Notes under the pieces: generated by a model | The model's database searches: none | Seen by the model: only the letters and a program-made list of their open reading frames with translations | Told to the model about the DNA's origin: nothing | From: Gossypium raimondii | Taxonomy: Eukaryota; Streptophyta; Magnoliopsida; Malvales; Malvaceae | NCBI RefSeq assembly: GCF_025698545.1 | Contig: NC_068569.1 | Coordinates: 47,373,218-47,437,217, forward strand | Direction of reading: 5' to 3' | DNA length: 64,000 nucleotides | Made by a program: the position numbers and the translations under genes | Shown here: in pieces, positions 60,031 to 64,000 of the stretch | Numbering within the stretch: the first letter of the stretch is position 1 | Layout of the letters: each line of letters opens with the position of its first letter

Positions 60031-61312
60031 TCAGAAGGGATAATAGGGACATGCCTAATCCTCTGAGTTCATATTCAAAATTTTTTTTAAAAAAAAAAAG
60101 CAAAAGGAGAGGCCAATGTGAAAATCCGCAAAGGACGCCTTGAGACCAAAGAGGATTTGAGTTGAAAACCCGAAAAGGGCGGCTCAAATATTTGATCAAA
60201 TGGGGCATGAGGTAATCAGAACAGTTCAGGTTTTGATTGGGGCATATGATGATCTTGCTATACCTGAATTAATAGGAAAGGGTAGGCGACATATTGTGGC
60301 ATCGACAAAGCACTGTAGATCTCCTAAACACATGTTAAACTCGGAATGGTCTTCAGAAAGTTTGTACAGAGAAGCTCAAGCTGCGATATCTTGGGCACCC
60401 ATTTTTTATACTATTTATATTGAATTTTTTGTTCTTGGAATACTTCATTTTTTTCCAAAGATACATATTCCCAATCAATTTCTTTGTTTACTATTTTTGA
60501 TAATCTATTCCTTTCGAGCTATGCTCAAAATTGACTTTATTCTTATCCATTGTTATGACATTTTTTGCAAGCATGTTGCATTGGAATAATGATTAATGGA
60601 CTAATAAAACTTTCACAAGGGAAGTTTTGCATATTACTTTAGAAGTTTCTAAATAATACAGGAACCTGAAACAAGACTATTGTTTAGAATGCACCAAGTT
60701 TAAAAGTTGGAAATTTGATAAGGAAGAGTCTAAATAAAGACTTTCTCTTCGGATTTTGTTGTCAAAAAGCATCGATTGAGCAAAATAACGAGATGTCGTG
60801 TCGGTGATAATGCTGAAATAAACAATGATCACCAGGCAATAGGAAGTGGTTCCCTCGGAGAAGAAAGCTTTCATTTGAGCATAAGCCATTGGTACAACAC
60901 CATAGGCATAGTGTAAAGGACCAAATAACTTCACATTTGGTAGCCTTAAATTGTGGTAGGAGTGAATTGATAAAAAGCTGTATATGTCTACTCTCGGGTT
61001 GCAGTGGGAGAATAATGGTACAAATTTTACGTCCTAGTGGATTGAACTTTGAAGTTTACAGTAGGGGCAATCTGACTAAATGGAAATGCCAGCTGAGCGA
61101 AGGCGTTACGGCACGTCAGTGATAAAACCTTAATAAATGTCGAGTAATGATAAAGAAGGATCGCTGTAAAAAAAAGACATTCCGCATTTATGCAAACATC
61201 ATTCATACATACCTAGTTAAGAGCATTTGACTCATTCTGATCATGACATCCTAATCACTAGGCATAATTGGTTCATAAAATGAATTATACAGGTCATGTT
61301 CCCCAAAGAACA
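60031..61312 (+). other. Element E interior without supported gene
   Basis: Frames 60200-60589 (plus), 60677-60934 (minus) and 60889-61122 (plus) have no recognisable domain. A segment GCAAAAGGAGAGGCCAATG near 60100 is purine-rich. Nothing else is supported. Confidence 0.45.
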
Positions 61313-62155
61313 AACCGGTGAAACACCAAGCCTTGTCCCCTTGAGCAGCAGCGGAGAAGGTTAAAGATTGTAGATCTTATCTCCCTAAGCAGTAGTGGAG
61401 CAGATCGAAGACGACAAATCTTATCTTTCCAAGATAGTGGGAAACATATTTAAGCCACCAAGCCTTGTCTTCCTGAGCAGCGGCGGAGTAGGTTAAAAAT
61501 TATAGATCTTATCTCCCTAAGCAGTAGTGGAGCAGATCAAAGACGACAAATCTTATCTTTCCAAGATAGTGGGAAGCAGATTTAAGCCACCAAGCCTTGT
61601 CTCCCTGAGCAGCAGCGGAGAAGGTTGAAGATTGTAGATATTATCTCCCTAAGCAGTAGTGGAGTAGATCGAAGACGGCAAATCTTATCTTTCCAAGATA
61701 GTGGGAAGTAGATTTAAGCCATCAAGCCTTGTCTCCCTGAGCAGCAGCGGAGTCAGTTGAAAATTGTAGATCTTATCTCCCTAAGCAGTAGTGGAGCAGA
61801 TCAAAGACGGCAAATCTTATCTTTCCAAGATAGTGGGAAGCAGATTTAAGCCACCAAGCCTTGTCTCCCTGAGCGGCAGCGGAGTAGGTTGAAAATTGTA
61901 GATCTTATCTCCCTAAGCAGTAGTGGAGCAGATCGAAGACGGCAAATCTTATCTTTCCAAGATAGTGGGAAACAAATTTAAGCCACCAAGCCTTGTCTCC
62001 CTGAGCAGCAGCGGAGAAGGTTAAAGATTGTAAATCTTATCTCCCTAAATAGTAGTGGAGCAGATCAAAGACGGCAAATCTTATCTTTCCAAGATAGTGG
62101 GAAGCAGATTTAAGCCACTAAGCCTTATCTCCCTGAGCAGCAGCGGAGTAGGTTG
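61313..62155 (+). repeat. 132-bp tandem array, about six and a half copies
   Basis: The segment CCAAGCCTTGTCTCCCTGAG recurs at 61326, 61458, 61590, 61722, 61854, 61986 and 62118, exactly 132 bp apart. Each unit contains two TCTCCCTxAGCAGxxGxGGAG sub-motifs and a CTTTCCAAGATAGTGGGAA segment. Lies in element E between the pol remnant and the 3' LTR. Confidence 0.95.
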
Positions 62156-62535
62156 AAGATGGCAAATCTTATCTCCCTGAAGTTGCAGTGGAGTAGATTA
62201 AAGTTGATAATCCTATCTCCTTGAAGTTGCAGTGGAGCGGATTAAAACCTTGGATCTTATCTCTCTGAACTTGCAGAGAGCAGATCGCATCTAGTCTTAT
62301 CTCCCTGAAGTTGCAGTGGAGCAAACTAAGTAAACAAGTGTTATCCTCCAGAAGTTGCAGTGAGGCAGACTGAATGAACAAATCCTATCTCCCTAAAGAT
62401 GTAGTGGAATTGGTTTAGAATGATGGGTCTTATCTCTCTGAAGTTGCAGAGAGCAGATCACATCTAGTCTTATCTCCCTGAAGTTGCAGAGGAGTAGATT
62501 GAAGCACTAGTTCTTATACCTCTAAAGATGCAGTA
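62156..62535 (+). repeat. Degenerate ~45-60-bp repeats after the 132-bp array
   Basis: The motif TCTTATCTCCCTGAAGTTGCAG with variants recurs about eight times at irregular spacing up to 62535, clearly derived from the sub-motif of the preceding array. Confidence 0.85.
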
Positions 62536-62644
62536 GGAAGGGACGAGGCTTTTTGAAGAAGAAAAGTACCAAGGTCCAGCATGTCTGGGCAAAATCGGGA
62601 ATTTTTAAAATCTTCGCTCCGTTCTCGTTACACGACAACGAGCA

Positions 62645-62654
62645 AAGAGGGGCA
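62645..62654 (+). other. Polypurine tract of element E
   Basis: AAGAGGGGCA-type purine run directly before the 3' LTR start, the expected position of the plus-strand primer. Confidence 0.7.
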
Positions 62655-62656
62655 GC

Positions 62657-64000
62657 TATAATACCCGATTTTTGCCCCGGGTACAAATAATAAACGGGCC
62701 TAAATAAAAAATAGTCCGATTACAAAATGGGCCACAAGGCCCAAACCAAAACAAACAGAGGCCCAAGATAGAGGCCCAAGACAGATGATGAAACCCTAGG
62801 GTTTCTAATCTTCAACAGCGCCGCAATCATGTCCTCCATGCAAGCCGAGTCTTCACAATCTTTACCTGCAAACACAAGAAAGGAAAGAAAATCAAATTGA
62901 ATCAAATCAAATCAAGCAGATTTCTTGTTTCTATTTGTTGTTTTATTTTCATTCGCCTATAAGAGGACGTCGAATACACTGTAATAAGGATCCCGAATCC
63001 GAAATCAATAAAAATAAAGAAGTATTTTCACAACAAACAAAGAGAGTAAATCGGAATCAAAGGTTGATATACATTTTCGTTTTACTATTTATTTTCTTTT
63101 TTTATTGTTTTATTATATACTGATATAAAAGGAGATAAAAGGTAAATAGACTCACCATGATTCGCTTCTGAAACGCCGCAAGCGGTTGAGGTAACCGTCT
63201 CCGAGGATAGACGATCGGGAGCTGAAGAGTTTCTCAAAGTTTGGGGCTTTTCCGGCCATATTTCAAGAGATTTGAACCTAGATTTGGGGTTTAAAGGGTT
63301 GGAAGGGCTGAGAAGGATTTTTCCTTTTTCTACCACCGCATGACAATGGCCGCACGGTGGTTTGACCGTGGATGACCTGGGCTACCGGGGGGGGAGAGTT
63401 TTTTTGGAGTTTTCAGAAGTTTTTTTTTAAGAGAATGAAAAATGAATTTTTTTGAAAGGTTTTTGGCTTAAATAGCCAAATAAAACGACGCCGTTTTGGG
63501 CACTGGTCGACCCAAATCCGACTCGACCCAACCCAGAATCCGTGTGTTTTTATGCGAAGGGGTAATTTGCGCTTTTAGCCCCTCCGCCTTTTAGTGTCTT
63601 TACAATTAAGTTTTTTTTTATTTTAAATTCGCCTTTTTAATTTACTTTTAATTACTATTTGGTCCAATTTGAACGGCGCAGTTTTAAAGGAGAAGGGAAA
63701 CTTCCCTTCCAGCCCCTTTGAATTATTAGCGTGTTCAATAGGGTCCTTTAATCTTCAAATATTTGCAAATTCGCCCCAGATTTTTATTTACAGTTCAAAT
63801 TAATCCTTTTTCATTTTCTTTATTTTTTATTAATTAGTTTTTTTTTATTTTCATATTTAATTATTTTTAAAAATATATGTATATATATTTTTACATACAT
63901 AATTATTTTTGTAGTATAATATAATTATTTTTATTTTATTTTTATTCATATGTTTTTTTATAATCTATATATGTATATATTCATTACTTATATATGTGCC
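62657..64000 (+). mobile_element. 3' LTR of retrotransposon E, truncated by window edge
   Basis: Starts TATAATACCCGATTTTTGCC, one base different from the 5' LTR start. It aligns with 52847-54190 with scattered differences and one clearly divergent GC-rich patch (about 63310-63395). The remainder lies beyond 64000. Confidence 0.92.

Larger units (their letters stand above)
52847..64000 (+). mobile_element. LTR retrotransposon E, pol-deleted, runs off right edge
   Basis: 5' LTR 52847-55385, primer-binding site at 55389, leader, broken DUF7745-like/coiled-coil frame (55971-58097), broken gag-like frame (58311 to about 59297), an integrase C-terminal scrap near 59839-60030, a 132-bp tandem array, polypurine tract at 62645-62654 and 3' LTR from 62657. 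No reverse transcriptase, RNase H or integrase core could be found, so it cannot move without help. The gag-like block and the integrase-tail scrap are of Ty3/Gypsy type, and the internal size of about 7.3 kb agrees with a large noncoding-type derivative. Confidence 0.85.

Noticed and set aside
1..64000. tRNA or rRNA genes
   Set aside because: No cloverleaf-type A/B box pair or rRNA segment was recognised by eye; only a tRNA primer-binding site in element E.

Overview
The window is plant nuclear DNA, probably from cotton (Gossypium) or a close Malvaceae relative. The basis is AT-rich intergenic DNA, multi-exon genes with GT-AG introns, plant-only protein families, and long noncoding LTR families of a type I associate with cotton. 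The genus is an inference from memory, not from a search.

Real host genes occupy a minority of the window. From left to right they are: the 5' end of a ubiquitin-specific protease (UBP25-like, minus strand, cut by the window edge at 1..80); a complete seven-exon nucleotide-sugar/triose-phosphate-translocator-family gene (minus, 1172..8592); a complete six-exon ethylene receptor of the ETR1 type (plus, 35200..38923, 740 aa) with a probable 5'-UTR intron; a complete ten-exon PAM2 + double-RRM 'CID' RNA-binding protein gene (plus, 43827..47397, 297 aa); and a CYP71D-like cytochrome P450 (plus, 50920..52537) carrying a one-base frameshift in exon 2. Introns were placed by reading-frame continuity and family conservation, and all joints close in phase except at the P450 lesion.

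The rest is mostly transposable elements. 8.7-10.0 kb holds two long-inverted-repeat MITE-like elements, one with a perfect 9-bp target duplication. 11.0-21.4 kb is a nested stack: an old solo-LTR-like element bounded by TTTAA on both sides, split by two further related elements. 21.7-24.4 kb is a solo LTR with an ATAAC target duplication. 25.0-31.5 kb is a Mutator-like element (MULE) with long TIRs, a decayed mudrA-type transposase on the plus strand and a plant-mobile-domain gene on the minus strand; it is flanked by a ~71-bp direct repeat. 31.7-33.6 kb has two more foldback elements just upstream of ETR1. 42.7-43.2 kb is a plastid ycf2 fragment in nuclear DNA, and 48.1-48.8 kb is a LINE reverse-transcriptase remnant. 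From 52.8 kb to the right edge lies one LTR retrotransposon (5' LTR, internal region, truncated 3' LTR). It has lost reverse transcriptase and most of integrase but retains broken DUF7745-like/coiled-coil and gag-like frames and a 132-bp tandem array.

The host genes are independent single-gene units and do not form a pathway. The most unusual signals are the hairpin-forming tandem array with apparent compensatory changes in the nested LTR family, the GGCGCC palindromes at both ends of the MULE, and the duplication flanking that MULE.
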